Shown: positions 15,653 to 26,072, counted from the stretch's first letter. The stretch is DNA of 64,000 nucleotides from Allosalinactinospora lopnorensis (GCF_000981225.1 NZ_LAJC01000017.1:1-64000); one strand, 5' to 3'. The notes: generated from the sequence alone by a model not told the origin. Numbers and translations are program-made.

Positions 15653-16300
15653 GTGAGAAAGGGCGGCATGGGGCGGAGGCGTGCACCGGCGGTGGGAGAT
15701 ACGACGCTCATCGCGCTGGTCGAGTGGATCCGTGGGCTGATGGATGAGCGAGGGCAGACCTACGCGGCAGTGGCGAGCAAGATCCCGTGCCACCCGTCTA
15801 CGCTCTCTCGCGCGCTGTCAGGACACAGCATCCCGTCCTGGCCGACGGTGCAGCGTATCGTCGAGCGGTGCGGCGGCTGCGAGCAGCAGGCATGGCGACT
15901 GTGGAAAGACGCCGACTCGGCTCGCCATGCCCAGCAGGTCCGTGAACTGGAGGGCTATCCACCGCCAGATCTCTGCTCCTACGATGATCTGGTAGAGGCC
16001 CTGCGCGATCTGCTGGTGCGTCGGCGGATATCTCAGCGGGAGCTGGTACGCCAGGACGACAGCGGGATTCTCCGCCGCTCGACGGTCGGAGCGATCTTGC
16101 GCTGGGAGCGCAGCCTGCGCCTAGAGGTGACCATCGCCCTTGTCCAGTCATGCGGGGTGCCGGAGGCAGCCGTTGACGACTGGGTGGCCGCCTGGCTCCG
16201 CCACGGACTGCCCTTCGAGGAGGCTATGGATCGCAGGAGGCGTCGGATCGCCTACGTGCGACTGCGTCCCCCGAGGCACTGGCGAGGTAGCTGGCGGTGA
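15653..16300 (+). CDS. XRE-type helix-turn-helix DNA-binding protein with two HTH units
   Basis: 215 residues from a GTG; an ATG five codons later (15668) fits GGAGGA spacing about equally. The first HTH is QTYAAVASKIPCHPSTLSRA followed by LSGHSIPSWPTVQRIVERCG, the actinobacterial XRE pattern. A second related unit is RRRISQRELVRQDDSGILRR and STVGAILRWE near residues 120-150. The C-terminus is basic (RRRRRIAYVRLRPPRHWRG). Its TGA overlaps the GTG of a small membrane protein, so the two are coupled. A regulator of its own locus or of the membrane partner is likely; the target is unknown. Confidence 0.7.
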   Translation: MRKGGMGRRRAPAVGDTTLIALVEWIRGLMDERGQTYAAVASKIPCHPSTLSRALSGHSIPSWPTVQRIVERCGGCEQQAWRLWKDADSARHAQQVRELEGYPPPDLCSYDDLVEALRDLLVRRRISQRELVRQDDSGILRRSTVGAILRWERSLRLEVTIALVQSCGVPEAAVDDWVAAWLRHGLPFEEAMDRRRRRIAYVRLRPPRHWRGSWR

Positions 16301-16584
16301 CATCGACGAGCCAGCCGCCCGTCGCGACAGGTCATCGAGAGATCCCTCCTCAGCCGTGGGCACAAGCGCTGAAGTCTGGTTCCGTGGCCAGTCTTCTCGC
16401 GCTGGTGTGCTGGCAGGGAGGTCCGTGGGCGGTGCTCGCCTTGGCGCTGGTCTTCCTCACGGCCGTTGGCCTGCTCATCATTGTGCTGGTGTGGCTCTCA
16501 GATGAGAGCGTCAACCGACTTTTCCGTGCCGCTCGGCTTGTGCTGAACCGCGCTGAGCCCTCGGAGCAGCACCAGCGTTCGTAG
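16297..16584 (+). CDS. Small membrane protein coupled to the HTH gene
   Basis: 95 residues. A hydrophobic stretch of about 35 residues, SVASLLALVCWQGGPWAVLA then LALVFLTAVGLLIIVLVWLS, forms one long or two short membrane helices, followed by a basic amphipathic tail ending EQHQRS. The GTG start overlaps the upstream stop as GTGA. The HTH-plus-membrane-protein arrangement is common in actinobacterial accessory DNA. Possible roles are signal-sensing anti-regulator, small toxin or holin-like protein; nothing distinguishes these. Confidence 0.6.
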   Translation: MTSTSQPPVATGHREIPPQPWAQALKSGSVASLLALVCWQGGPWAVLALALVFLTAVGLLIIVLVWLSDESVNRLFRAARLVLNRAEPSEQHQRS

Positions 16585-16766
16585 TCGGTCTTGTCCCTCG
16601 GGCCACGCAGCAGGGAGCGGCTTCGGGACGCGGCCTCGCTCCCCGGACCATTGGCTGAACGAGCTGCTCGGACGGGACAATGACTCAACGCGCAGCGACC
16701 GTCGTTCACGCCTGGAATGATGGTGCGAAGCAACTTCAGGCAGGCCACCGGGCCCGCGTGCATTCC

Positions 16767-19700
16767 TCAGTCAACGAGGTAGTGGGCTTGGATGTAGGCG
16801 ACGGTGGAGTCATACGGCTCTCCCACCGGCTTCAAGGCGTACTTGCGGAAGACCGCGGCGGTGGCACGGCGAACGCCGCGGTTGCGAGCCTCGGCGTTGT
16901 CCCATGACTTGGCGAGGGTCTCAGTGACCACCCGGTCGATCTCCTCGGCCAGGTTCCTCTCCGTGATGGTGAGTCCGGAGGGCGCGTGCTCGCGGATAAT
17001 CCTCGACAAGACACCCACGTGGTCGTCGTCCAGCTTGACGACGGCTTCGTCGGGGTGCTTCTCGGCGTCCACGATTGTGCGGGCAATCCGGAGCGCTTCG
17101 GACAGGAACTCCAGCGCGTCCTGGGCGTTCTGGATGATCCGGTCTCGCAGTTGCTTGATTCGCTCCGCGAGTGCGGTGTACTTCGCAGACTCCGGTTCGA
17201 CGCCCTTATCGAGGGCGGCCTTGATGCGGTCCAGGATCTCCGCCGCCGACGGCGGCGCCTCATCCTCGTCGTCCTTGCCGGGCTTGGGACGGACGAGGGA
17301 CATCAGCTCCTTAAGAAGGGCGATTCCCCGGGCATCCAGGACGAGAGGTTCCTCTTGGGAGGCAACCACGGAGAAAGAGTGGACGTGGGCGTTGATGATG
17401 TCCAGGACCATCGGCCCCAGCTCGCCCAGCCGTTCCTTCCTCTCCTCGTCGGAGGACTTCTTGAACAGGGTCGTGTACACCGACCCGAACAGCCCGATAC
17501 CGTCCCGGTACTTGGCGATCCGCTTGTCGGTGTTGATGAGCGGATACAGGCGGGCCAAGAGCCGGTAGTCCTTGGCGAACGCCTCGGCGGCGCCGGGGTT
17601 GGCGTCCAGGAAGGCATTGATGGCGCGCACGGACTCGTAGCCGTGGACCGTGAGGTCTAGGCCGTCCACGTCGGTGAGGAGGTCTTCGATGCGGGCGAAG
17701 GTGGTGCGGAATTCGGCGACCAGCTCCGACAGGTCGGTGACGAACCCTCCTCCCTTGTCGGTTCCCTTCACGGTGGGGTCAGCGACGGCGCGTTGGACCT
17801 CTTCGGCCAGGCCGATGTAGTCCACGACCACGCCGGAGGTCTTCACGAAGCCGGTTGGGGACACCCATGTGCGGTTCGGGCGGGTGATCGCCTGGAACAA
17901 GGTGTGGGCCTTCAGCGGCTTGTCCAGGTAGAGGACACCCTCGTTGGGGGCGTCGAACCCGGTCATGAGCTTTGCGGTCACCACTAGGAAGCACAGCGGG
18001 TCGTCCGGGGTGAGGAACCGCCGCTTCTGTGCCTCCTCCTCAGGCCCCGAGAGCTGGAACGGCCGCATGGCGGGGTCTTCGTCCTTGGAGTCGGAGACAG
18101 AGATGTTCACCTCGGCGGTGATCCGGTCATGCTCCCCGACCTCGGTGAGCACCTGAGACGCTCGAAGCCCGCCAGCAGCTCGTTGATCTTGTCGGTGTAG
18201 GCCACGGCCAGCTCACGGTTGTAGGTGACGACCTGGGCCTTGAGGCCGTTGCGGTAGGCGCCGGCCAGGTAGTGGTCGACGATGTGCTGGCAGACCGCGT
18301 GAATGCGGTCGGGGTTGGAGAACACCGAGGTGAGGCGCCCGAACTTGCGGGACAGGGCCTCACGGTCGGGATCGTCGAGGTCGAAGTCGTCGGCGAACTG
18401 GTCGAACTCCTCCTGCAACGCCTGGTCGTTCATCTCGAAGGAGACCGGGTGCGGGTCCAGCATGACCGGGACAGTCGTCTCGTCCAGCAGAGACCGGGAC
18501 ACCGAGTACCGGTGCAGCACCCTGCCCGGATCGGTCTCCTCGCCGAAGAGGGCGAAAGTGTCGGTGGCGAGGTTCTTGACGGGGGTGCCGGTCATGCCGA
18601 AGAACTTCGCGTGCGGCAACGCTGCGCGCATCTGCCCGGCCAGGGAGGCCGACCTGGTGGACTGGGTGCGGTGTGCCTCATCGACGAGCACGATGATGTT
18701 GGCCCGGGTTGACAGGTTCTTGCCGGCGTCGGCGAATTTGTGGACGGTCGTGGAGATGACGCCGCGCACGTCGTCGGCCAGCAGGGAACGCAACTCCCCA
18801 CCGGTGGCGGGCTGGTGGAAGTAGGCATCCCCCATCGCGGAGGTGAACTTCCCGGAGGTTTGTCGGACGAGATGGAGGCGGTCTGAGAGCAGGATGATCG
18901 TGGGCGAATCGGTGCGGGGGTCGGCCAGCAGCAGTGAGGCGGCGAACACCATCAGCAGCGTCTTTCCGGACCCCTGGTGGTGCCAAATCAGGCCCTTCGA
19001 CCCGCCTTCCAGGACCCGTTCGTGGACCAGCCGCGCGGCCTCCATCTGCGGGTAGCGGGGCAGGTACTTCTGGTCCGCTCCACCTCCGGAGGTGGCGAAG
19101 AGGGCGAAGTTGGCGAGCATGTCCAGGATCGTGGCCGGGTTAAGTAGCAGCTGGACCGAGCGCTGCACGTCGGCTTGGCCGGACAGGTTCTCATCGTCGG
19201 CGGTAGAGCGGAACGGCTGCCACAGGTTCGTGGGCGCGCCGACGGCACCGAACCGCAGCTTCAGCCCGTCGGAGGCGACAGCGAAGACATTAGGGGTGAA
19301 AAACCACGGGTACTCGGTGGCATACACGTTGTTGATCTCGCGGGCGGCCTCGGCCCACGCGGACTTCGCGGTCGGGGACTTCACCTCGATCACGACCAGG
19401 GGCAGGCCGTTGACCCAGTACACGAGGTCGAACCGGCGGGAGGTCTTACCGGGAACGGTGATGGTCACCTCGTCTGAGACGACCAGTGTGTTGGTGGTCG
19501 GGTGTTCGAAGTCGATGACCTTCAGGGCGTGCCACACGCCGTCGGCGTCCCGGAACTCCTTGCGTCCGCGCAGCAGATGCAGCACCTGCTCATTGGCCCG
19601 CACCAGGCCGCCATCGACGGCGTTGACCGTGGCGACGATCTCTTCGACCACTGCGTGCACGTCGAACCCGTCGATCACCCCGGGGTTGAGCCGGACGATG

Positions 19701-19840
19701 GCATCCCGCAGCTGGCCGACGATCACCGTCTGCGTCGTCTCACGCGACAGCGACCTTCCCGCCGTGAAATCCCAGCCCATCGGGAGGGACCACTGGATCA
19801 TCAGGTTCTGAAACTCACGCTCCCGAATTCCCTTTGCCAC
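16767..19840 (-). CDS. hsdR: Type I restriction endonuclease subunit R, frameshifted once
   Basis: The N-terminal nuclease shows RFDLVYWVNGLPLVVIEVKS (D...ExK, about residues 138-155). The SF2 motor has IWHHQGSGKT (Lys about 292), VDEAHRTQS (about 384-392) and GMTGTP. After LLAGFER the frame changes near 18155; VLTEVGEHDRITAEVN, LVVTAKLMTGFDAPNEGVLY and QAITRPNRTW (motif VI) continue in the second frame to a helical C-terminus. Together about 1,020 residues, the normal EcoR124-type length. The GTG start follows hsdS by three bases. It cleaves DNA after translocation when HsdM/HsdS recognise unmethylated sites. If the frameshift is real the enzyme is dead and only modification persists. Confidence 0.9.
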
Positions 19841-19843
19841 GGC

Positions 19844-21037
19844 TCAAATCTCCGACTCAGCGAACTCGATGTCGATAGTGCGATCCAACAGGCTGCTGAG
19901 CAGAGATGCACGAACCTCACGTAGACGGGCAGCCTCCGCGCGGGTCGCCTTCAACGCAGACTCCATCGCTTCAAGTTCCATCGCCATCTCGCGTTGGCGG
20001 GCGATCGAAGGTAGGCGCACGGCCATGCCCTTAACCCGCTTGGCGCTGATGTGCTTGATGTTGGTGCCCCCCGCAACGTCGAGGAAGGCCCTGGACTCGT
20101 AAGCCCACATGCTCCAGTGGAAGGCGAACTCAGGGATGCAGACCCCTTCCAGCGCCCGGAGACGGAGCAAGGTCATCTGGGTACAGACAGGCCCTGGCAA
20201 CTCGTCTCGCCACATGGCGGGCATCCCGACCGCATTCGCGCTTGCGCTGCCCTCGGACACCACGACGTCGCCGTAGCGGAGGCCGAACTTCTCGCGCTCT
20301 GCTGGGTCGTAGTTCATCTCCAACACGTCGGTCAGGTCGAGCGTCCCATAGCCGACGTTCGCGGAACGGAGGTAGGGCGTCATGTACGGGCCGGTCGCCC
20401 TGTCGGGTGTCCGGCGTACGCCGGTGGAGAAGTCGAAGGCGTGCTCGGCCCTCACGGCTTCAACCGAGTCGTCCGTGATGAGGTCGGCTCGTCGGCGACG
20501 CAGAACCGCTGTCAGCGCCCCCGCTTCGGCGTCGAGTGCGGTGATCTGCTCGTCGACCGCGCCGATCACCTCGACGATCCGCTCCTGTGTCGGCAGCGGA
20601 GGCAAAGCGAACGGGATGGCACGGAATGAAGCGTCAGAGATTGTCTTGCGGCGCAAGACTGTTCCCGAGGCACGGTTCTGCATCTCGTCCCAGAACGCTG
20701 GCGTCTGGAAGTACAGTCCCAGGAACTCCGGGAGAGCTCTCTGGTCCACCTCATAGGTGAGGAATACACCGGAGACGTAGGTGCCGTCATGCTCTGCCCG
20801 CGCGACGCCTGCAGGAGCCTCGAACGCCGTGATCGTGCGGAGCACGACGTCGTTCTCTCGCACCGTGTTCAGCGTCGTGTACTTCGAGACACCGCCGGTG
20901 AATGGCTCCTTCTCACCTAGGCCGCGCCCGTACATCTGGACACTGACTGCGGGGTAGGTGACGCCATCCTCCACAACTACCTTGCGGCGCACACGGGTCA
21001 GAACGTCACCGAGGGTGATTCGCCGCCAGTCACTCAT
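19844..21037 (-). CDS. hsdS: Type I restriction-modification specificity subunit
   Basis: 397 residues from MSDWRRITLGDVLTRV, whose ATG overlaps the hsdM stop as ATGAGTGA. Two target-recognition domains are each followed by a conserved helix: IPFALPPLPTQERIVEVIGA and VDEQITALDAEAGAL for the first, VRLPSIARQREMAMELEAME for the second. That repeat symmetry is the HsdS hallmark. The two TRDs define a bipartite recognition sequence that cannot be predicted by eye. The C-terminal helix ends just before hsdR. Confidence 0.9.
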   Translation of the reverse strand: MSDWRRITLGDVLTRVRRKVVVEDGVTYPAVSVQMYGRGLGEKEPFTGGVSKYTTLNTVRENDVVLRTITAFEAPAGVARAEHDGTYVSGVFLTYEVDQRALPEFLGLYFQTPAFWDEMQNRASGTVLRRKTISDASFRAIPFALPPLPTQERIVEVIGAVDEQITALDAEAGALTAVLRRRRADLITDDSVEAVRAEHAFDFSTGVRRTPDRATGPYMTPYLRSANVGYGTLDLTDVLEMNYDPAEREKFGLRYGDVVVSEGSASANAVGMPAMWRDELPGPVCTQMTLLRLRALEGVCIPEFAFHWSMWAYESRAFLDVAGGTNIKHISAKRVKGMAVRLPSIARQREMAMELEAMESALKATRAEAARLREVRASLLSSLLDRTIDIEFAESEI

Positions 21038-22604
21038 CGAAGCCCTCGATCCCAGCGGCGGCGAGCACTTTGAACATCCGCTCCTCGGTGATCCGGCGCT
21101 CAGCTCGGGCGATGTTGTAGGCGTCGATAAGGGCACCGAGGTCTTCCTGTTCGACGGCCGCCTGCTTGATGTATCGCCCGATGTTGAGGTCGTAGCCGTT
21201 CGCCGCGATCTCCGCGGCGGGGACGAATCGCGCCGCGAGTCCGCCATCGCCGTCAGCGTCGACCGGATTGCCGTTGGAATCGAACTTCGAGTGGTAGGTG
21301 GTCACCGCATCGGCGATGTCCGCGTCAGTCAGGACGTTGCGGTTCTTGCCCTTGGTGAACCGTTTGGAGGCGTCGACGAACAACACCCCGTCCCGGCGCT
21401 CCTCAGCCTTGGTGTCACGGGAACGGAACACGAGGATGCAGGTCGGAATGGTAGTCGAATAGAAGAGGTTCGCTGGCAGGCCGATCACGGCTTCGAGGAG
21501 GTCGTCGTCCAGGACGCGTTGGCGGATGGCTGCTTCCTGGCCGCCGCGGAAGAGGACGCCGTGGGGCAGGACGACGCCGGCGCGGCCCTTCTTTGGGTCC
21601 ATGCTGGCGATCATGTGCTGTACGAACGCCCAATCCGCTGAGGACTGTGGGGCGACTCCGCCGAGGGCGCGCGGGTCATTGGTCCAGGGCTTCCACTTCA
21701 GGCTGAACGGTGGGTTAGCCACGATGACATCGAACTGCGCGGCGGACCCGTCCGGCTTCTTGAAGCGCGGGTCTTTCAGGGTGTCGCCAACTTCGATCTG
21801 GAACTGGGTCAGGTTGTGCATGAAGAGGTTCATGCGGGCCACACCCGCGGTGTCCGGGACCGCCTCCTGCCCGTACAGGTTGAGTGTGTAGCCACGCCCG
21901 CCGCGGGCCTTCAGGAGGTTGGCCGACGCGATGAGCATGCCGCCCGACCCGCAGGTCGGGTCATACACAGACTCGAAGCCCTTGGGATCCAAGAGCTCGA
22001 CGAGCAACTCGACGACCTCGCGCGGGGTGAAGAACTGGCCGGCGCGGGTACCAGATCCGTCAGAGAACCGTTTCAGCAGGTACTCATACGCCCCGCCGAG
22101 CACGTCATGGGACATATTGCCCTCATGCATTTTCGGGGTGCGGTCCATCGTCTGCATGACCGCCGCCAACACCTCCGGTGACAGCACTTCTTCGGAGGTC
22201 CAGGTCATGGACCCGAACAGGCGGGAAAACTTGTCAGGGTTGGCCGTCTCGATCGCCTGCAAGGAGGCGCGGATCCGCTGGCCGAGGCCGGGCTGAGTGA
22301 TGGTGGCGAGGATGGACGACCAGGAGGCACGGCGCTCCCGAACGGTGTCGGGATAGATGAACGGGATCTCGAACGACTGGTAGTCGCGATACTCGATCTC
22401 TCGGGCCTCCTCGGCAGAGAGATCGCCCAAGCCCTCGTTCTCGGCCAGAAACTCCTGGTGATGATACTCCCAGGTGTCCGACAGGTACTTCCAGAACATC
22501 AACGGGAAGACGACCGAGGAGTATTGCGCTTCGGGCAACGCCACGCGCAGCTCATCGGCGGCGTCCCACAGCCGACTCTCGATCTCCTGTTGGGTCACTG
22601 CCAT
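21030..22604 (-). CDS. hsdM: Type I restriction-modification DNA methyltransferase subunit
   Basis: About 524 residues from the ATG giving MAVTQQEIESRLWDAADELR; a TTG 69 bases upstream would add an unlikely Gly/Pro-rich leader. The N-terminal helical HsdM_N domain is followed by the N6-adenine methyltransferase core: FFTPREVVELLVELLDPKG, SVYDPTCGSGGMLIASANLL (SAM site) and FDVIVANPPFSLKW (catalytic NPPF). It methylates adenine in the site chosen by HsdS. It is first in the minus-strand operon hsdM-hsdS-hsdR and has a palindromic element upstream. Confidence 0.92.
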   Translation of the reverse strand: MAVTQQEIESRLWDAADELRVALPEAQYSSVVFPLMFWKYLSDTWEYHHQEFLAENEGLGDLSAEEAREIEYRDYQSFEIPFIYPDTVRERRASWSSILATITQPGLGQRIRASLQAIETANPDKFSRLFGSMTWTSEEVLSPEVLAAVMQTMDRTPKMHEGNMSHDVLGGAYEYLLKRFSDGSGTRAGQFFTPREVVELLVELLDPKGFESVYDPTCGSGGMLIASANLLKARGGRGYTLNLYGQEAVPDTAGVARMNLFMHNLTQFQIEVGDTLKDPRFKKPDGSAAQFDVIVANPPFSLKWKPWTNDPRALGGVAPQSSADWAFVQHMIASMDPKKGRAGVVLPHGVLFRGGQEAAIRQRVLDDDLLEAVIGLPANLFYSTTIPTCILVFRSRDTKAEERRDGVLFVDASKRFTKGKNRNVLTDADIADAVTTYHSKFDSNGNPVDADGDGGLAARFVPAAEIAANGYDLNIGRYIKQAAVEQEDLGALIDAYNIARAERRITEERMFKVLAAAGIEGFDE

Positions 22605-22695
22605 CAGTCGGGGGTTTCCTTGCTCGTCAAAGGGGGACGACCCGAAGGCCCTGGTGGTCTGGTTCTTGCTCAACGTAATTCAGGCATGCCCGGCA

Positions 22696-22716
22696 CGTAC
22701 ATGACAGGCGTGTACG
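22696..22716 (-). promoter_or_regulatory. Short inverted repeat upstream of hsdM, possible operator
   Basis: CGTACA and TGTACG arms separated by nine bases lie about 90-110 bases ahead of the hsdM ATG. The position suits a controller site, but the arms are only six bases and no -35/-10 pair is convincing. Confidence 0.3.
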
Positions 22717-22929
22717 CTACACGCGGCCGCCGACACTCTGCTTCATATTTGCCAGGGCAGGTTCAGCGGCGCCATCGTTCTCCATGCTGCCGAGCTCTGT
22801 CCGAAGGTAGCCTGCTTCCCCGCGCCGTTTGACGATGCGTCCCCACCGCTCGCGACGGCTGTGCGCCTCGGCGTTGCGTGGGAACCCGGGCTCCACACCC
22901 CTGACTGGGAGATCGTGGGGATCGGCCAA
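22717..22929 (-). pseudogene. Fragment of a gene whose full copy lies at 38.5-38.85 kb
   Basis: The minus-strand product ends RRERWGRIVKRRGEAGYLRT then ENDGAAEPALANMK. The protein at 38508-38852 ends RRERWGRIVKERGEAGHLRG and EHDRAAEPALANAE. The homology extends upstream only to about LPVRG versus LPTGR, so this copy has lost its N-terminus. The family is not one I can name with certainty; such short basic tails occur with plasmid-transfer proteins of actinomycetes. Confidence 0.55.
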
Positions 22930-22994
22930 CAGGTGCGCGACTCTTCTCCCAGCACAGCCGACAGATCGCTACTGTAGCCCCACGTGGGGCAAGC

Positions 22995-23132
22995 GTGCGG
23001 GACCGCATCCGGATCGGCTATAGCACCGCCCGGCCGGCATCGCCCACTCCCTTCCGTGAAGGCCACGCCTGGGCTCAACTGGCCACCCATCACGGCATTG
23101 ATCCGGAAGCTGTGGTGTCGCCTCAGTGGTGA
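22995..23132 (+). pseudogene. Unassigned protein fragment ahead of the relaxase remnant
   Basis: The frame RIGYSTARPASPTPFREGHA followed by WAQLATHHGIDPEAVVSPQW has strong protein character and then stops. I do not recognise it. It abuts the relaxase-like remnant in another frame and may belong to the same broken gene. Confidence 0.35.
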
Positions 23133-23425
23133 GCCGACATTCCGAGGGCGACGGCGACATCCCGGCGCGGCTGGCCGACCAGTTGTGGGATCCGCGCCGT
23201 GGCCCCGTCGCCGACCGCGCTCACGTCACCCGTACTCAGATCCTGACGTCCGTCGCTGCTCTACTGCGAGAAGGAGTGCGAGACCGAAAGGAGCTAGACC
23301 GCCTCGTTTCCGCAGCTCTGGACGACAACCGAGTCGTGAAGCTCCCTTCTGTCGGAGCGGCACACCTGAGCAACAGCGACCGATTCGCCCTACACCAGCC
23401 GCAGTGCTATAGCCGCTCTGCGATG
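23126..23425 (+). pseudogene. MobF-type relaxase (TraA/TrwC-like) fragment
   Basis: DRAHVTRTQILTSVAALLRE then GVRDRKELDRLVSAALDDNR and VVKLPSVGAAHLSNSDRF resemble the linker between relaxase and helicase parts of actinobacterial MobF relaxases (AVTRxxVLxAV...DLxELExLTDxVL...LPDxGAxHLTxxxRYT). No three-His relaxase motif or helicase motif is present, so this is a stump of a conjugation gene. Recognition is by pattern memory and moderately sure. Confidence 0.48.
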
Positions 23426-23752
23426 TGTCACTGGCCGCGCTTTCCGGCAATCAGTAGTTGTGGCGCTGCCTGCCGGTCAGGTGATCTTCGTGGCCCACCG
23501 ACCGCCCAAGCGCATGGTTGGCGAACTCGGAACCGGGCGGTTCGACGCCGCGCGTGCCCGCACATGACCGAGATCACCTTCCCCTCGCTGTCCAGACCCT
23601 ACGCATTTCCCGCAAGCGGCCTCGCTCCACCATGAGGGCCCCGCTACCAATTCGGTCGGAGCCGGCCACCCACACGTCTCTCCAATCCTGAGCGCATCAT
23701 GCAAGGAATATTTCGTGCTAATCTTATGAGAGTTGATGCGAGGTGATGGACG
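23426..23752. other. Gene-free stretch with the promoter region of the ImmA-type gene
   Basis: No supported gene. The last 60 bases turn AT-rich (ATATTTCGTGCTAATCTTAT) ahead of the GTG at 23753 and probably hold its promoter, with TAATCT or TATGAG as a candidate -10. Confidence 0.4.
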
Positions 23753-24868
23753 GTGGAGGAAGAGCTGCGGGCTCAGGCGGCGATGCTCACGGTCGCCCGA
23801 GAGTCACGTGGCCTCACCCAGGGGGAAGTGGCCGCTGCGATGGCCGACGCCGCCGGGAATGCAGGAACGGCCGTGTCCCAGGGCTATGTCAGCAAGGCCG
23901 AGGCGGGACGCCTGCATGTCACCGGGGAACGCCTCCAGCTCTACGCCGCCGCGCTGGGGTACCCGCCCGAGCTACTGTGCCTGGACCCGCAGGTCCACGG
24001 GGTGGGTGTGGGCTTGATCCACCACCGCAAACGCGCCTCCCTACCCGTCAGTGCCGTGCGTCGCATCCACGCACAGATCGCTCTGACGCGGATCCAGCTC
24101 GACGGGTTGGTGACAGCAACGCGGGGAGTTCCCCCTGCGTCGTGCTTCCCCCACGTCGAACTGAGTGATCTGACGACGCCAAAGGACGCGGCGCGTCTTC
24201 TGCGTACGGAATGGGGCTTACCTGAGGGGCCTGTGCCCGACCTTGTGCGTGCAGCCGAAGAGGCGGGAGCATGGATCGTCTTGCGAGACCTCGAAAGTGA
24301 CCTGCTCGATGCAGTCAGTCAGCGAACCGGGCAGAATGCACCTCTGTTCTTGCTGAACGATCGGGCTCCCGGGGACCGCTGCCGGTTCAGCGTCGCTCAC
24401 GAGATCGGCCACATCGTACTGCATACGCAACCTGGGGCAAGTTCGGAGCAGGAGAAGCAGGCCGACGCCTTTGCCGCAGAGTTCCTCATGCCGGCCAAGG
24501 ATATTCGCGGGGACTTCTCCGGTACCGTCACCATCTCGAAACTGGCGGACCTCAAACGCAAGTGGCGGGTGTCCATGGCGGCACTTCTTCGCCGCGCACA
24601 GGCACTGAGCGCCGTCACCGAATGGCAGTACCGCAACATCATGGTCGAAATGTCTACCCTGGGATACCGAACCGCAGAACCTGTGGACCTCGACCTGGAA
24701 CGCCCCTGCCGTATATCGCGCCTCCTCAATAACTTGCGGAAGGAGTACGGTTTCACCGACCAGCAGGCAGCAGAGCACAGCTACCTGCTGCGGGAGGAAT
24801 TCGTGCGCCTCTACCGCGACGGTATCGATCCACTCGCTCTGAACACTTCGTCGAAGGTGAGGCCATGA
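23753..24868 (+). CDS. XRE-type HTH plus ImmA/IrrE metallopeptidase
   Basis: 371 residues. Residues 10-70 form an XRE helix-turn-helix (ARESRGLTQGEVAAAMADAA, GYVSKAEAGRLHVTGERLQL). Residues about 160-290 are an ImmA/IrrE domain: FLLNDRAPGDRCRFSVAHEI then GHIVLHTQ contains the zinc motif HEIGH, and EKQADAFAAEFLMPAKDI supplies the third ligand Glu and the conserved FAAEFLMP block. Such proteins cleave or sense a repressor, as ImmA does for ICEBs1 and IrrE/DdrO in Deinococcus. The GTG start gives MEEELRAQAAM. The stop overlaps the next ATG as ATGA, so it is coupled to the TGT-like protein. A control role for that partner or for the surrounding element is inferred. Confidence 0.85.
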   Translation: MEEELRAQAAMLTVARESRGLTQGEVAAAMADAAGNAGTAVSQGYVSKAEAGRLHVTGERLQLYAAALGYPPELLCLDPQVHGVGVGLIHHRKRASLPVSAVRRIHAQIALTRIQLDGLVTATRGVPPASCFPHVELSDLTTPKDAARLLRTEWGLPEGPVPDLVRAAEEAGAWIVLRDLESDLLDAVSQRTGQNAPLFLLNDRAPGDRCRFSVAHEIGHIVLHTQPGASSEQEKQADAFAAEFLMPAKDIRGDFSGTVTISKLADLKRKWRVSMAALLRRAQALSAVTEWQYRNIMVEMSTLGYRTAEPVDLDLERPCRISRLLNNLRKEYGFTDQQAAEHSYLLREEFVRLYRDGIDPLALNTSSKVRP

Positions 24869-26072
24869 ACGACGTCCCCCCTCCTCTACCACGTGATGGC
24901 GAGCCAAGTTCCGCTGCATCCGGCTTGCTCTCCTCGCTGAAGGATCGTGTGCTGTTGCACGTCGGCCAATCGCGCCTGTGGCAGGTCCGCGACCATATCG
25001 ATGCCGACCGTGGTGGCTGGTCCTGTGCGGGAGCGGCGCCTACGTCGAAGCTGCGCAGCTGCGCCGCAAAGGGTTCTCGGCTCCACTTCTGGTCGATCCC
25101 TGTGTCTATGAATCGCAGTTCGCCACCGAAGACGCGCCCTTTCCTTTGCCCGAGGTCGTAAAAAACTCCGAGGTCATGCTGACCTTTGACGACCCTCACT
25201 ACGATGATCCCCTGCGCTCGTCTTTGTATGGGCAGCAGTCCGCGGGAATGACGGCCGCGATGACACCGACCGGATACATCCGGGCCGAGGATTCGGATGC
25301 GCTTCTTGCCGCGGTGCGCCAGACCGTAGCGCTGGATGACCCCTCGGTCATCTTCACAGCACCGGTCGATGTCAGCTGGCTGCGCGACGATAACGTCGGT
25401 CAGCTCATCGCGGCGCTCAAACTGCTCCCGGGAGGAAAGGCTCTGATGCTGGGGGGCCAGATGGATCCGCTCGGGCATTTTTCCCAGGCAGTGGGCAACC
25501 TGATTCGGATTTTGGGGGAGGTTCCGAACTGTGCATTGATGCGCAGCGATCTGGCGGCCTTCGGCGCTCTGGCCCACGGAGCGTGGTTCGGATCCTTCGG
25601 CGCGACCGCATCGGTGCGCCACATCGTGCCCCCTGGAGAGCCGGTAGACAACAGCAAACCTGTGGTGCTCTCGCCCCACGTGCTATTCCCCGAACTGATG
25701 GGGTTTTTCCTGGGAGGCACGATCGCCCACCGCTTCGCCGCAGCCGAGACGCCCTGCTGCAGCTGCTCGGTGTGCGACGGCGCTGGCCTGGACCGGTTCA
25801 CCACAACTAAGGGCGAGCTGAAGCGGCAAGCGGCCGGGCACAACATCGCGGTCATGGGGCGCTGGGTGGAGGATCTGATGTCAGTCCCCCCGGGTTATGC
25901 GCGCCAGCAGAAGTGGCACGAGCTGTGCCACGCCGCCAAGGAGCACCACCAGGTTCTCAACACTTTCCTTGGTCTGAAGAAAGGGTTTGAGGCCAGCGAT
26001 CAGCTCAAGCGATGGGCGTCGTTGACCCCGACCACCACGGGCAGCACACCAGCTGCTCAGCGCACGCGCTGA
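24865..26072 (+). CDS. TGT-superfamily-like TIM-barrel protein with zinc motif, frameshifted once
   Basis: The first 50 residues (MNDVPPPLPRDGE to DHIDADRG) are in one frame and the rest in another; one missing base near 25015 would join them into about 400 residues. LVLCGSGAYVEAAQLRRKGF and SAPLLVDPCVYES open a barrel-like fold. CSCSVCDG followed about 25 residues later by AGHNIAVMGRWVEDLM reproduces the CxCxxC...HN zinc site of tRNA-guanine transglycosylases, where the His precedes a helix ending in LM. ALMLGGQMDPLGHF and VPNCALMRSDLAAFG could bind a base. Relatives act on 7-deazaguanine in tRNA or, as DpdA, in DNA. Substrate is unknown here; the assignment to this superfamily is by motif and inference. 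Confidence 0.55.
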
